DNA of 64,000 nt, taken from Kribbella steppae (lineage in GTDB: Bacteria > Actinomycetota > Actinomycetes > Propionibacteriales > Kribbellaceae). Each line of letters opens with the position of its first letter. Position 1 is the stretch's first letter. The stretch is from positions 1 through 64,000 of the forward strand of contig NZ_SLWN01000009.1 in assembly GCF_004342025.1 (NCBI RefSeq). Reading direction: 5' to 3'. Below are positions 44,340-52,286 of this stretch, in pieces. The notes below the pieces were generated by a model that was not told the DNA's origin, made no database searches, and was given only the letters and a program-made list of their open reading frames with translations. A program made the position numbers and the translations under genes.

Positions 44340-45878
44340 ATGACGAACCGCAGCGACAAGCAGACCGCGGATGTGCTGCTGCTTGCCAGCGTGCTCGAGA
44401 AGTTGCGGACCCATGACGGACTGACCATCGCCCGGCTGCACGCCAACCGGAGCGGGATCGCGGCACCGTTGATGGACCTCGCCGCGACCCGCCGGTTCGC
44501 CACCGTGCACGAGCTGGATCTCGCCTCCGCCGCCTTCGACCTAGTCGCCAACTGCGTTCGCGACGACCTGCACGGCACCCAACAGATCGTCGCGGACGCG
44601 ATTCTGGCCCTCGGCCTGCACCGTGACGCGTATCCGCACGCCGGCATCGACAAGCGGATCGCGCAGTCGCTGTACAGCACGTCCCTCGGCCGACGCCGGG
44701 AGACTCTGCTCAACCACTGGCACCGTCTGCACCAGGCACTGGGACAGCAGCCGGGCGAGGCCCCGAGCGACCGAGCCCTCCGCGGTACGACGGAGCCAGC
44801 CGTACTGCGCGAGCTCGCCAACCAACTCATCCGCCGCGACATCTACTCGGTCGGCTCGAAGACCGTGACGATGATGGACGCGGCCCCGGCCTCCGCTGTT
44901 CCATCGGCCGGCCGGGTGATCGTGGTCGGCGGCGCGGTGATGGACGCGACCTTCCGGACCAGGACCTTGCCCGCGCCGGAGACGTCGAGCGAGGCGTACA
45001 GCTTCGATCTGTCCCCCGGCGGCAAGGGCTTGAACCAGGCGGTCGCGGCCGCGCGGCTCGGTCTGCAGACGTCGATCATCGCCGCCGTCGCCGACGACAG
45101 GTTCGGTGAGGAGATCGTCCAGTACCTGCAGGGTGAAGGCGTCGACACGTCGCTGATCAAGCGAGTGCGCGGCGGCCGTACGCCGTTCACCGGGGTGTTC
45201 GAGAAAGAACTCGGTGACAGCATCGCGGTCAACTGGCGAAACCAGGCCGAGGTGTTTCTGGCGCGGGAAGACATCGACGACCGGCGCGAGCAGTTGACCG
45301 GGTGCGACGCCTTGCTGATGACGTTCGAGGTTCCGCGCGAGACCATGCAGCACACGCTGGCCGTGGCCCACCGTGATCCGAGCAGCCGGCCGCTGGCGAT
45401 CGTCACGCCCGGTCAGCCGTACGAGGACGAGCGCATCTCGCGAGACACCTTCGAGCTGATCGACTACCTCGTGGCGCACCCCTGGGAACTGGGGAGCTTC
45501 GCCCCGCAAGGGCTCGCTCCGTTCGACCCGGACCCGGTCGCACGGAATCTGCTCTCCTTCGGCGTCGAGACGCTGTGCATGCTGGTCAACGGCGGCTGCA
45601 CGGTCTACTCCGGCCCTGCGCACGACGTCATCAGCGTGCCGACGATCCCCTCGATCTACAAGGAGTCGTGGGCAGCCCGGGACGCGTTCTGCGCGGCCCT
45701 CGCGGCCAAGCTGATCGAGAACGACCGCACATTCTCCGGCTCGGTCGCGATCTGGGCCGCTGCCGCAATGTCCTGTGCCACCGCCGACTTCCCGCTCTCC
45801 AACTCCATGCCCGACCGCAAACGCATCGACTCCCTCATCGCCCGCTCGCCGTTCATAGTCAACGGCGGCGTCACATAG
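44340..45878 (+). CDS. PfkB-fold kinase-like protein with helical N-terminal domain (paralogue 1)
   Basis: 512 residues in two parts. Residues 1-180 are an alpha-helical domain (LRTHDGLTIARLHANRSGI, TQQIVADAILALGL, HWHRLHQALGQQPGEAPS) with no name I can give. Residues 190-505 are a ribokinase/PfkB fold: GRVIVVGGAVMD, SPGGKGLNQAVAAARLGL, MTFEVPRETM, IVTPGQPY. The catalytic loop, normally AAGD/GAGD, reads WAARDAF: the base Asp (D448) is kept but the anion-hole Gly is Arg447. Substrate and activity are therefore uncertain. The ATG at 44340 has a GGGGG ribosome-binding site. The next gene is a full-length paralogue. Confidence 0.82.
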   Translation: MTNRSDKQTADVLLLASVLEKLRTHDGLTIARLHANRSGIAAPLMDLAATRRFATVHELDLASAAFDLVANCVRDDLHGTQQIVADAILALGLHRDAYPHAGIDKRIAQSLYSTSLGRRRETLLNHWHRLHQALGQQPGEAPSDRALRGTTEPAVLRELANQLIRRDIYSVGSKTVTMMDAAPASAVPSAGRVIVVGGAVMDATFRTRTLPAPETSSEAYSFDLSPGGKGLNQAVAAARLGLQTSIIAAVADDRFGEEIVQYLQGEGVDTSLIKRVRGGRTPFTGVFEKELGDSIAVNWRNQAEVFLAREDIDDRREQLTGCDALLMTFEVPRETMQHTLAVAHRDPSSRPLAIVTPGQPYEDERISRDTFELIDYLVAHPWELGSFAPQGLAPFDPDPVARNLLSFGVETLCMLVNGGCTVYSGPAHDVISVPTIPSIYKESWAARDAFCAALAAKLIENDRTFSGSVAIWAAAAMSCATADFPLSNSMPDRKRIDSLIARSPFIVNGGVT

Positions 45879-45990
45879 AGGCCCTTAACCGAGCCGACTC
45901 CTGGCACCGGCGACGCGCGGACATCCAACCTGCCGATGGATCCTCGCACATACTGAAATTCCCGCCTAGCTACTTAAAACGGGGGAACGG

Positions 45991-47526
45991 ATGTCCGATC
46001 CACATTCGGCAGGGTCACCAAGCCTCTCACACCTGGCCATGAGCTTCCGTTTCCTGCGGAAGGGCGCGGGTCTTACGCCTGCCCGGATCGACATGCAAGC
46101 AGAAGCCGAGCCATTGCTTCGTCTGCCGGCAGTCCGAAGCCACGCGCTCGCGCGGAGCGACCCACCCACGGCCGTCATTCAAGTCATCACGGAATGCGTT
46201 CAATTGCTTCCGCACATGACTGACAGGCTCGTCGCGGACACCGTGCTCGGTCTACGGATGTACGCTGCGGTCTACGAGTCGCAGGAGGGGATCACCCAAC
46301 AGATGATCCGTCGACTCCAGGACGATGCGGTGACCACGCGGCGAAGGGCGTTGCTGCTCCATTGGGCAACTCTTCATCGAGCGTTAGGTGCTGACCCTGC
46401 CTATCAGAAGCCGAGTGAGCGCAAGCTCCGGGGCACAATCGAGACCAGGGTTTTCCACGATTTGATCCGGCTCCTGCTGAACCGTTCTCGGGACACCAGA
46501 TCCCGGCCACCACTGGGTGCTTCACCGTCGGTCGGCAGAGTGGTCGTGATCGGCGGCGTGGCGATCGATCACATCTGGCACGTAGAGCAGATCCCCGAGG
46601 CCGAGACGTCGACACTCGCGGAGGGCTACGTACGAGCACCGGGCGGGAAAGGGGTCAGTCAAGCCGTTGCCGCAGCCCGGATGGGACTCGACGTCTCTTT
46701 GGTCGCGGCGATCACCAATGACAACGACAGCTATGAAATCCTGGATCATTTGGAGCAGGAGGGGGTCGACACATCGCGGATGCAGCGCATTCCCGACCTG
46801 ACGACTCCGCAGACCTGCATCAACGAGAAGCCTCGCGGCGACAGCAACGCTGCTGTCTGGCGGAGCAACGTCCAACTGGACCTGAATCATCTTGCGAAGC
46901 ACGCCGACGCGATGTCCAGTTGCGATGTCCTGATGGTGACATTTGAGATCCCAAAGCCAGTTCTCTATGAGACACTGCAACTCGTGGGGAAGCCTGGGAA
47001 ACAGTCGCCGATAGCAATCGTAACCCCCGGACAGCCGTACTCTGACGGCTACCTCCCGATCGATAACCTCGGCCAGATCGACTATCTCGTCGCACATTGG
47101 TGGGAGTTGCAGAAATTTGCAAACTCTGCCGGGATGGGACGTGATCCGGAGAAATTCAGCAAAGACCTGGTCGGCCGCGGACTCAAGTCATTGTGCCTAC
47201 TGGAGGGCCGAGACAGCACCATTTACACCGGGACCGCCGTGCGACAGATCTCGGCAGCTTTAACAGGCCATCTCAAGGAGTCCTCCATCGCCCGGGACGT
47301 GTTCTGCGCCGCTCTAGCGTTCTGCGCGGTCGGCGAGCGCTATACCCGCGGCGCCGCTCCGGCAGTGTCCACGGCACGTGGCGACTCCGCTATCCGATGG
47401 GCGAGTGCGGCGATGGGCGCCTTTGCGAAGGACTACCGTGACCGCGAGAGCCTGATTCCGACCACACCGAAGGTGCCACGGGTGGAGCGGGAGTTGCGAG
47501 AGTTATCAGAACGCAACATGAGCTAG
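45991..47526 (+). CDS. PfkB-fold kinase-like protein with helical N-terminal domain (paralogue 2)
   Basis: 511 residues, colinear with the gene before it. The same N-terminal domain is present (FLRKGAGLTPARIDMQ, MTDRLVADTVLGLRM, HWATLHRALGADPAYQKPS, RKLRGTIETRV), then PfkB motifs GRVVVIGGVAIDHIW, APGGKGVSQAVAAARMGL, MVTFEIPKPVL and IVTPGQPY. The catalytic loop is SIARDVF, with Asp436 kept and Arg435 in place of Gly, exactly as in the paralogue. The ATG at 45991 has GGGGGAAC upstream. Codon use is visibly less GC-biased (many AAG/AAA, TTG, AGG codons), suggesting a different history from the copy beside it. Confidence 0.82.
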   Translation: MSDPHSAGSPSLSHLAMSFRFLRKGAGLTPARIDMQAEAEPLLRLPAVRSHALARSDPPTAVIQVITECVQLLPHMTDRLVADTVLGLRMYAAVYESQEGITQQMIRRLQDDAVTTRRRALLLHWATLHRALGADPAYQKPSERKLRGTIETRVFHDLIRLLLNRSRDTRSRPPLGASPSVGRVVVIGGVAIDHIWHVEQIPEAETSTLAEGYVRAPGGKGVSQAVAAARMGLDVSLVAAITNDNDSYEILDHLEQEGVDTSRMQRIPDLTTPQTCINEKPRGDSNAAVWRSNVQLDLNHLAKHADAMSSCDVLMVTFEIPKPVLYETLQLVGKPGKQSPIAIVTPGQPYSDGYLPIDNLGQIDYLVAHWWELQKFANSAGMGRDPEKFSKDLVGRGLKSLCLLEGRDSTIYTGTAVRQISAALTGHLKESSIARDVFCAALAFCAVGERYTRGAAPAVSTARGDSAIRWASAAMGAFAKDYRDRESLIPTTPKVPRVERELRELSERNMS

Positions 47527-47756
47527 GACGCCCACCTCCGTTTGGCTGCCAAAAGGCAGCTGGGTCGGCCTCGGGAGATGCTGAACGGAGACTTCGACCC
47601 CAGAAGCTTGGATCGTCGCCGGCCAAAAATCACGGCTGACTCACCAAAAGCCCCGAGGTTCAATCGTCCTGAGATCAAGTTCCAGCACCCACAATGTCGT
47701 CGAGCAGCTGGAACCTCGCGACCGATCGGATGTGTGATTCAGGATCGAGGGACGCC

Positions 47757-47984
47757 ATGGCCGGGAACCATGCACTTGTTTTGGCTCTGATTGCCTTTGC
47801 CGTCTACAACGTCATCAAGTATCTGAAGCAGATTCTCGTCGCTCTCGCGACTGCTGTGATCGCCTTCGCCGGGTTCGGGGCAGTCAGCTTCTTCGAGACG
47901 GTTCACGACGAACTCAAGCCGGCCGCTGCAACGGTCAGTCTTCCAGGATTCGCGGCGCAACCAATGGTCTTGCATCGACACTGA
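47757..47984 (+). CDS. Small two-helix membrane protein
   Basis: 75 residues. The first hydrophobic helix is HALVLALIAFAVYNVIKYL, the second ILVALATAVIAFAGFGAVSFF, and a polar tail follows (ETVHDELKPAAATVSL). The ATG at 47757 has GAGGG 5 bases upstream. It follows paralogue 2 by 230 bases on the same strand (a weak GCTGCC/GGCAGC hairpin lies at about 47541) and faces the YunG-like gene. The size and shape are like small toxins, holins or regulatory membrane peptides, but no family is recognised. Confidence 0.6.
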   Translation: MAGNHALVLALIAFAVYNVIKYLKQILVALATAVIAFAGFGAVSFFETVHDELKPAAATVSLPGFAAQPMVLHRH

Positions 47985-48046
47985 CACCGAACCATCGCAA
48001 TTGCGGCCGATCGGCGCACAGCCGGTCGGCCGCTGGTCTGTTCACC

Positions 48047-48784
48047 TCAGCTCGACCGGGTCGCAGTGGCGAAGCGCAGGCGAACAGTCGCCAGCGGCGA
48101 ACTGAGTCGAATCCGGTACTTCAACTTCTTGAACCGTTTCCACACCAGGTCGCGCTTCAGGTCTCCGTAGGACAACTGACTGATGGCCTTGTACTCGATC
48201 GATCGACGCTTCAGGCTGTCATGGCTTTCGCAGCGCACGGCCTCGCCCTTGAACACGTCGAACTGATCACAGGTCAGGTCGACGACCCAGCATTCTGGTG
48301 ATGACGACCCTTTGATCTCCACCCAGCAATGGTCGGCCAATGTCTCGTCGAGAGAGACGACTTCCCCGTAGCAGTAGGTAGCTTCGATCTCGGGCTGCCA
48401 CTGACGGAGTTTGTGCAGCAACCAGGCCGACGTCACTCCGCACTGCCCCCGCGACACAGGCTTGCCATCGATACGCGTGAACGCGAAGTCGGGGTGGATG
48501 GTGCGCGGCGACCAAGCCTTGGAGAGCAGGGTTCGGTACGTGTGCAACAGGTCGTCCGGAATCGGCCACAACGGCACAGTGCGGGACGACTGATCGTCGA
48601 CCGGGACATGGTCCGCGGTCGCTACAGATGCAGGCACATCGTCGACAAACGTCACGCCACGGGCTCCATCCAGCAGGTCGGCCACCTGCCGACGGCACAG
48701 TCTGGCATGAGTGTCGCGCTTAGTGAAAGCATCACTACTTCTCGTGGTCGGCGTGTCGGGCAGGCGAGGGCAACTTGCCGTCAC
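48047..48784 (-). CDS. YunG-like Cys-His-Asp domain protein
   Basis: 245 residues. The core matches the YunG type: LLSKAWSPRT, SRGQCGVTSAWLLHKL (Cys115), LADHCWVEIKG (His152) and CWVVDLTCDQF (Asp169). That Cys-His-Asp order is the papain/transglutaminase-like triad, so a peptidase, amidase or transglutaminase role is possible. Homologous to the C-terminal part of the next protein (48917-50425), which also shares the tail pattern RRSIEYKAISQLSY...VWKRF. The GTG at 48784 is the assigned start, with a weak ribosome-binding site; residues 1-70 look poorly conserved and the true start may be later. Function unknown. Confidence 0.65.
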   Translation of the reverse strand: MTASCPRLPDTPTTRSSDAFTKRDTHARLCRRQVADLLDGARGVTFVDDVPASVATADHVPVDDQSSRTVPLWPIPDDLLHTYRTLLSKAWSPRTIHPDFAFTRIDGKPVSRGQCGVTSAWLLHKLRQWQPEIEATYCYGEVVSLDETLADHCWVEIKGSSSPECWVVDLTCDQFDVFKGEAVRCESHDSLKRRSIEYKAISQLSYGDLKRDLVWKRFKKLKYRIRLSSPLATVRLRFATATRSS

Positions 48785-48916
48785 GACTTCGCCAGGCGCA
48801 GCTACTCCCCCGAGTCACCTGAACCAGGCCGTGCCGAATGTTCCTATGGTGCATTCCATCGGGTTTCTGCCCCCGTTGGCAAGCGCAACCCCGGCCGGCC
48901 GAGCAGAATCTTCGCC

Positions 48917-50425
48917 TCACTGCGATTCGGCAGTCCGCCCGAGGCTGTAGACCTCGTCGTCCAGAGACTCGAAACGCTGCCAGACCGGCTGTGCCGGCAA
49001 CTGATCGATCGTCAGACGCTCGATGGCGTCGTACCGAATCCCGCGGCGAGCCAGTGATCGACGGTCCTCGCAAATGTACTTACCTTGTCGCGTCCGGAGA
49101 GCCATATCGACGACCAGGCTGCCGCCCTCGCCACCGCCGACTTCCACCCACGAATGGCTTGGCGGGCGCGAGAAGACACGATCCGCGCAAGCGACGTGCC
49201 CAGAGCAGTAGACCGCGTGGGCCTGGAACTGACGCTTCAGCTCGCGCACGAGCCAAATGGAACTCGAGGCGCACTGACCATTGCAGCTCATCGACGGGGA
49301 GCACTCGGCTGCAGCACAAGCCTGTGCGGTCTGCGGCGACCACACGTTTTCCAGCATCTGTTCCAGATCGTGCAGCGATGATGCGAGCCCCAGGGGCGCA
49401 GGCGACAGGACGTCCCCAACGGTGGCACCGGTCTTTCCCCAGTAGTCGTCGTCAGAGATTCGAACGAGGGATTTCACCTCGTTCAAAGAACCTTGGGAGA
49501 TTCGATCCAGTCCTCGCGCCATGAGAACGTTCGGTGGCGTGTCGACGCGCGACAGCCGCGCGTTCCTGCCGAGCCGCCGGGTTGCGTACTGGCCTCGGTG
49601 ATCATAGCTATAGGCAACCGGAGCTGTCGCGAACGGACGAAACCCGGACGCGCGATAAACGGACCCGTTGAAGCCGAGGAGCGGATTGTAGGCCGTGAGC
49701 ATGATGCGGGCTCCGGTCACCCGGCGTACGGACCGGATCAGATGTTTGACCATCATGCTCATGACGTTGGCCGGCAACCCCGGCAGCCCGTACATCCGGG
49801 TCAGCACGACGACGTCCTCGAACCGATAGCCGCCGATGAGTCCTTCGAGCATGTACGACCGGTCGCACGGCGACACGGCAATGTAGGCCATCGGCAACTC
49901 GGCGTCCGGCAGAAAGACCCCATAGTGGAGGTGAGTGTCGCCTCGGATCGACCGCAGATAATGCAGGGAGGACTGATACTCGTTGCCCACACTCGGTTTG
50001 ATCCGGTCGACCCGCAGCGGCAGGCTCGGACCGTCGACGGCATCCAGCCGAAGATCCCGCCGGCCTTGGTAGTCGGCCTGATTCAGCAACTTCATGTTCG
50101 CGCCGAGAGCAGTGATCCGCTCGTGCAGATCGATCGCAACCGCTCGTTCGAGCGCGGGCTGCAGAATCGACTCAACTGCGTCCGCAGACGTTTCCGGCGT
50201 CAATAGCCCAGGGTCGACGGACGGCAGGTGCAGGCGTATTTGCCGCTCCAACTCACCGGATCGGATACCAGCCTCCGCCGCCGTACGACGGATGGCTCCG
50301 TCATTCGCCGTGATGCAGTCTTCGAATCGATTGTCTGCTTCCGGTTGGGCCAGCCCTCCGTCTGCTGCAGCAAACGTTTGAGGTGCCGCCGGTCCCGCCG
50401 GAAGCTGCACTTGATCATGAGCCAT
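48917..50425 (-). CDS. Acetyltransferase-like (Mom/GNAT-like) domain fused to a YunG-like Cys-His-Asp domain
   Basis: 502 residues, three parts. Residues 1-110 are helical. About 145-285 look like a GNAT-fold domain: THLHYGVFLPDAELPMAYIA, FEDVVVLTRMYGLPGLPANV, MLTAYNPLLGFNGSVYRASG. The N-x-x-S helix and the ADP-like G-x-x-G-x-x-Y-x-A pattern recall phage Mu Mom-type modification enzymes, though weakly. Residues 350-500 repeat the YunG-like domain: LENVWSPQTA, NGQCASSSIWLV (Cys385), SHSWVEVG (His424), LVVDMAL (Asp440). The ATG at 50425 is solid. It lies 112 bases beyond the siderophore operon on the same strand, and 132 bases before its smaller paralogue. Function unknown. Confidence 0.7.
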   Translation of the reverse strand: MAHDQVQLPAGPAAPQTFAAADGGLAQPEADNRFEDCITANDGAIRRTAAEAGIRSGELERQIRLHLPSVDPGLLTPETSADAVESILQPALERAVAIDLHERITALGANMKLLNQADYQGRRDLRLDAVDGPSLPLRVDRIKPSVGNEYQSSLHYLRSIRGDTHLHYGVFLPDAELPMAYIAVSPCDRSYMLEGLIGGYRFEDVVVLTRMYGLPGLPANVMSMMVKHLIRSVRRVTGARIMLTAYNPLLGFNGSVYRASGFRPFATAPVAYSYDHRGQYATRRLGRNARLSRVDTPPNVLMARGLDRISQGSLNEVKSLVRISDDDYWGKTGATVGDVLSPAPLGLASSLHDLEQMLENVWSPQTAQACAAAECSPSMSCNGQCASSSIWLVRELKRQFQAHAVYCSGHVACADRVFSRPPSHSWVEVGGGEGGSLVVDMALRTRQGKYICEDRRSLARRGIRYDAIERLTIDQLPAQPVWQRFESLDDEVYSLGRTAESQ

Positions 50426-50537
50426 ACCCCGCTGCGCCTCCCGCGCCGAGCACTGGCTACTGACACCGAACCGTCGTTTCGGTCAAACGACTGGCTGATG
50501 AAATGCTCGGGATTCAAGAATACCGCTTTTTCGGCGG

Positions 50538-52286
50538 CTACCAGGGACGGAGCGGTGCGACAGGGCTCGCTTCCGACAACGGATTGGGGATGGTGCCGGT
50601 GGACGGGATCGGTGGGCGGGTGCCCAGATCGGTGTAGCCGAGGGTTAGGCGGTAGCCGTTCAAGGGGTAGCGGGTGAAGGTTTGGGCTAGGAGGGCGGTG
50701 GCCTCGAGGCGGTCGGCGTACTGGGGGTGGTGGTTGGCGTAGAGCTCTACTTCGCCTCGGGTCAGGCCCCAGAACTCTTCGGGGGTGAGGAGGTTGGTTT
50801 CGGAGAGGAGGTCGGCCAGGGGGTTGAGGACGCCTAGGAGGAGGGCGTCGACGAGGTACTGGCGGAGGATGTGCCAGGGTTTGCGGGGGAGGACGCGGGC
50901 GTGGGAGTCGGGTTCGGGGCCTCGGGCAACTATCTCGTCGGTGGAGATGTTGATGTCGTCTACTAGGTCTTTGATGACTACTCGGGTGGGGAGGCCTTCG
51001 GGGTTGCAGATGACGGCTAGGTTTTCGCCGTGGGGGTTTACGGTGATGCCGTAGTGGTGCATCAGGTGGAGTAGGGGGCGGAGTAGGGCGGACAGCAGGT
51101 GCGAGACCCACTCGCGGGGTTCGGCGCCGGATTTCTCGATGAGGGTTTGGACGAGTGGACACTCGGGAGTTGTGTGTAGTACGGCGGCCAGCGCCCACGC
51201 CGACTCGTTCGGGAGCAGTCGCGGATCGAGGGGATCGCGCCAGATGCAGCCGAGCGTTTCGGTCCACTGATAAGGGATCCCAGGCGCACTCGAGAGCTGT
51301 GGATGCCGAACGGTGACGGACGCAACCTCACCAAGGAGTTCGGTGCCGAGCCGGCTGAGCACCTCGTCCCGAGACCACAGGCCGCGCAGCCACTGGGTGA
51401 TCATCGGCGCCGCCAGCGTGCAGTGCTCGGGGATGCCGCGATACACCGAGGTGTTCAGGATCTTCAGCGGCAGCTTCACCTGGTACCGCAAGGGCTGGGA
51501 GATGTTCACCATCGTCCGGATCGACTGTGTCGGCAGATAGTCGTCCGGCCCCTCCCCCAGTACGACGATCTCCCCGCTGGCCAACTCACGCGCCCACTGC
51601 GTCCGTACGACGTGGTCCAACTGCCACGGATGACAAGGCAGCCACACATACGAGTCCGGATCGACAAGCTGACCCCGGAAGGCCTCCAACACATCAGGGC
51701 CCAGCTCACGCCCGATCACCGAGTGCTCCGACAGGTCCGGCGTACCGCGGAACTCGGCAAGCCCACGACGTGCGGCGAGCCAGACCAGTCGCAACGGTGT
51801 GCGTGCCTCAGGCGCATAACGCAAGCTGTCCTCGGCCGAGAACCCCAGCCGGCCCTTGTTTGCCACCAGCAACGGATGCCCGGTCAGGTGCCCTTCCAGC
51901 CGACTGTGGTGCAGGCCCAGCAGCTCAGACCGGTCCACAGCGCTAGTAGCCATCCGTACGTCGGCCGCCAACGTGCTGGCCAACTCCGCCACGTACCCGG
52001 CCACGGTGGACCCGTCCAGCCCCAGTACGTCGGCCGCGTCGACCAGGAACTGCACCGGGTCAGTCGCGACCTCGCTCTCGTCGTTGCCCAGGATCCCGGC
52101 GGTCGTACGGCGTATCGAGTCAGGAGCCACCCGCCAACTCCCGAACGCGCCCCGGGTCGCCGTGAAAGTGTAGGCCACGGCCCCGAGGTCGAGGCGATTG
52201 TCGACCGGCTGCAGCAGGTTCTCCGTGCAGAACTGGGAGATGAGCTTCGCCAGCAGCTCGGAGGAGCAGCGAGTCCAGACACTCAT
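50538..52286 (-). CDS. NIS siderophore synthetase (IucA/IucC family, IucC/RhbF/DesD-like)
   Basis: ATP-dependent ligase that condenses a carboxylate with the amine of an N-acyl-N-hydroxy diamine. It has 582 residues with the family motifs VWLPCHPWQLDH, YLPTQSIRTM, KLPLKILNTSVYRGIPEH, VNPHGENLAVI and TRVVIKDLVDDINIS. This is the HG[QE]N type of the second-step synthetases (IucC, RhbF, DesD). The ATG at 52286 overlaps the hydroxylase stop (ATGA). It is the last gene of the five-gene operon. The 3' third is noticeably poorer in optimal codons (AGG, GAG-TAG-like runs) than the 5' part. Confidence 0.93.
   Translation of the reverse strand: MSVWTRCSSELLAKLISQFCTENLLQPVDNRLDLGAVAYTFTATRGAFGSWRVAPDSIRRTTAGILGNDESEVATDPVQFLVDAADVLGLDGSTVAGYVAELASTLAADVRMATSAVDRSELLGLHHSRLEGHLTGHPLLVANKGRLGFSAEDSLRYAPEARTPLRLVWLAARRGLAEFRGTPDLSEHSVIGRELGPDVLEAFRGQLVDPDSYVWLPCHPWQLDHVVRTQWARELASGEIVVLGEGPDDYLPTQSIRTMVNISQPLRYQVKLPLKILNTSVYRGIPEHCTLAAPMITQWLRGLWSRDEVLSRLGTELLGEVASVTVRHPQLSSAPGIPYQWTETLGCIWRDPLDPRLLPNESAWALAAVLHTTPECPLVQTLIEKSGAEPREWVSHLLSALLRPLLHLMHHYGITVNPHGENLAVICNPEGLPTRVVIKDLVDDINISTDEIVARGPEPDSHARVLPRKPWHILRQYLVDALLLGVLNPLADLLSETNLLTPEEFWGLTRGEVELYANHHPQYADRLEATALLAQTFTRYPLNGYRLTLGYTDLGTRPPIPSTGTIPNPLSEASPVAPLRPW

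Noticed and set aside
47542..47790. 82-residue plus-strand frame between paralogue 2 and the small membrane protein
   Set aside because: No ribosome-binding site, basic and motif-free composition, and it overlaps the better supported 75-residue gene.
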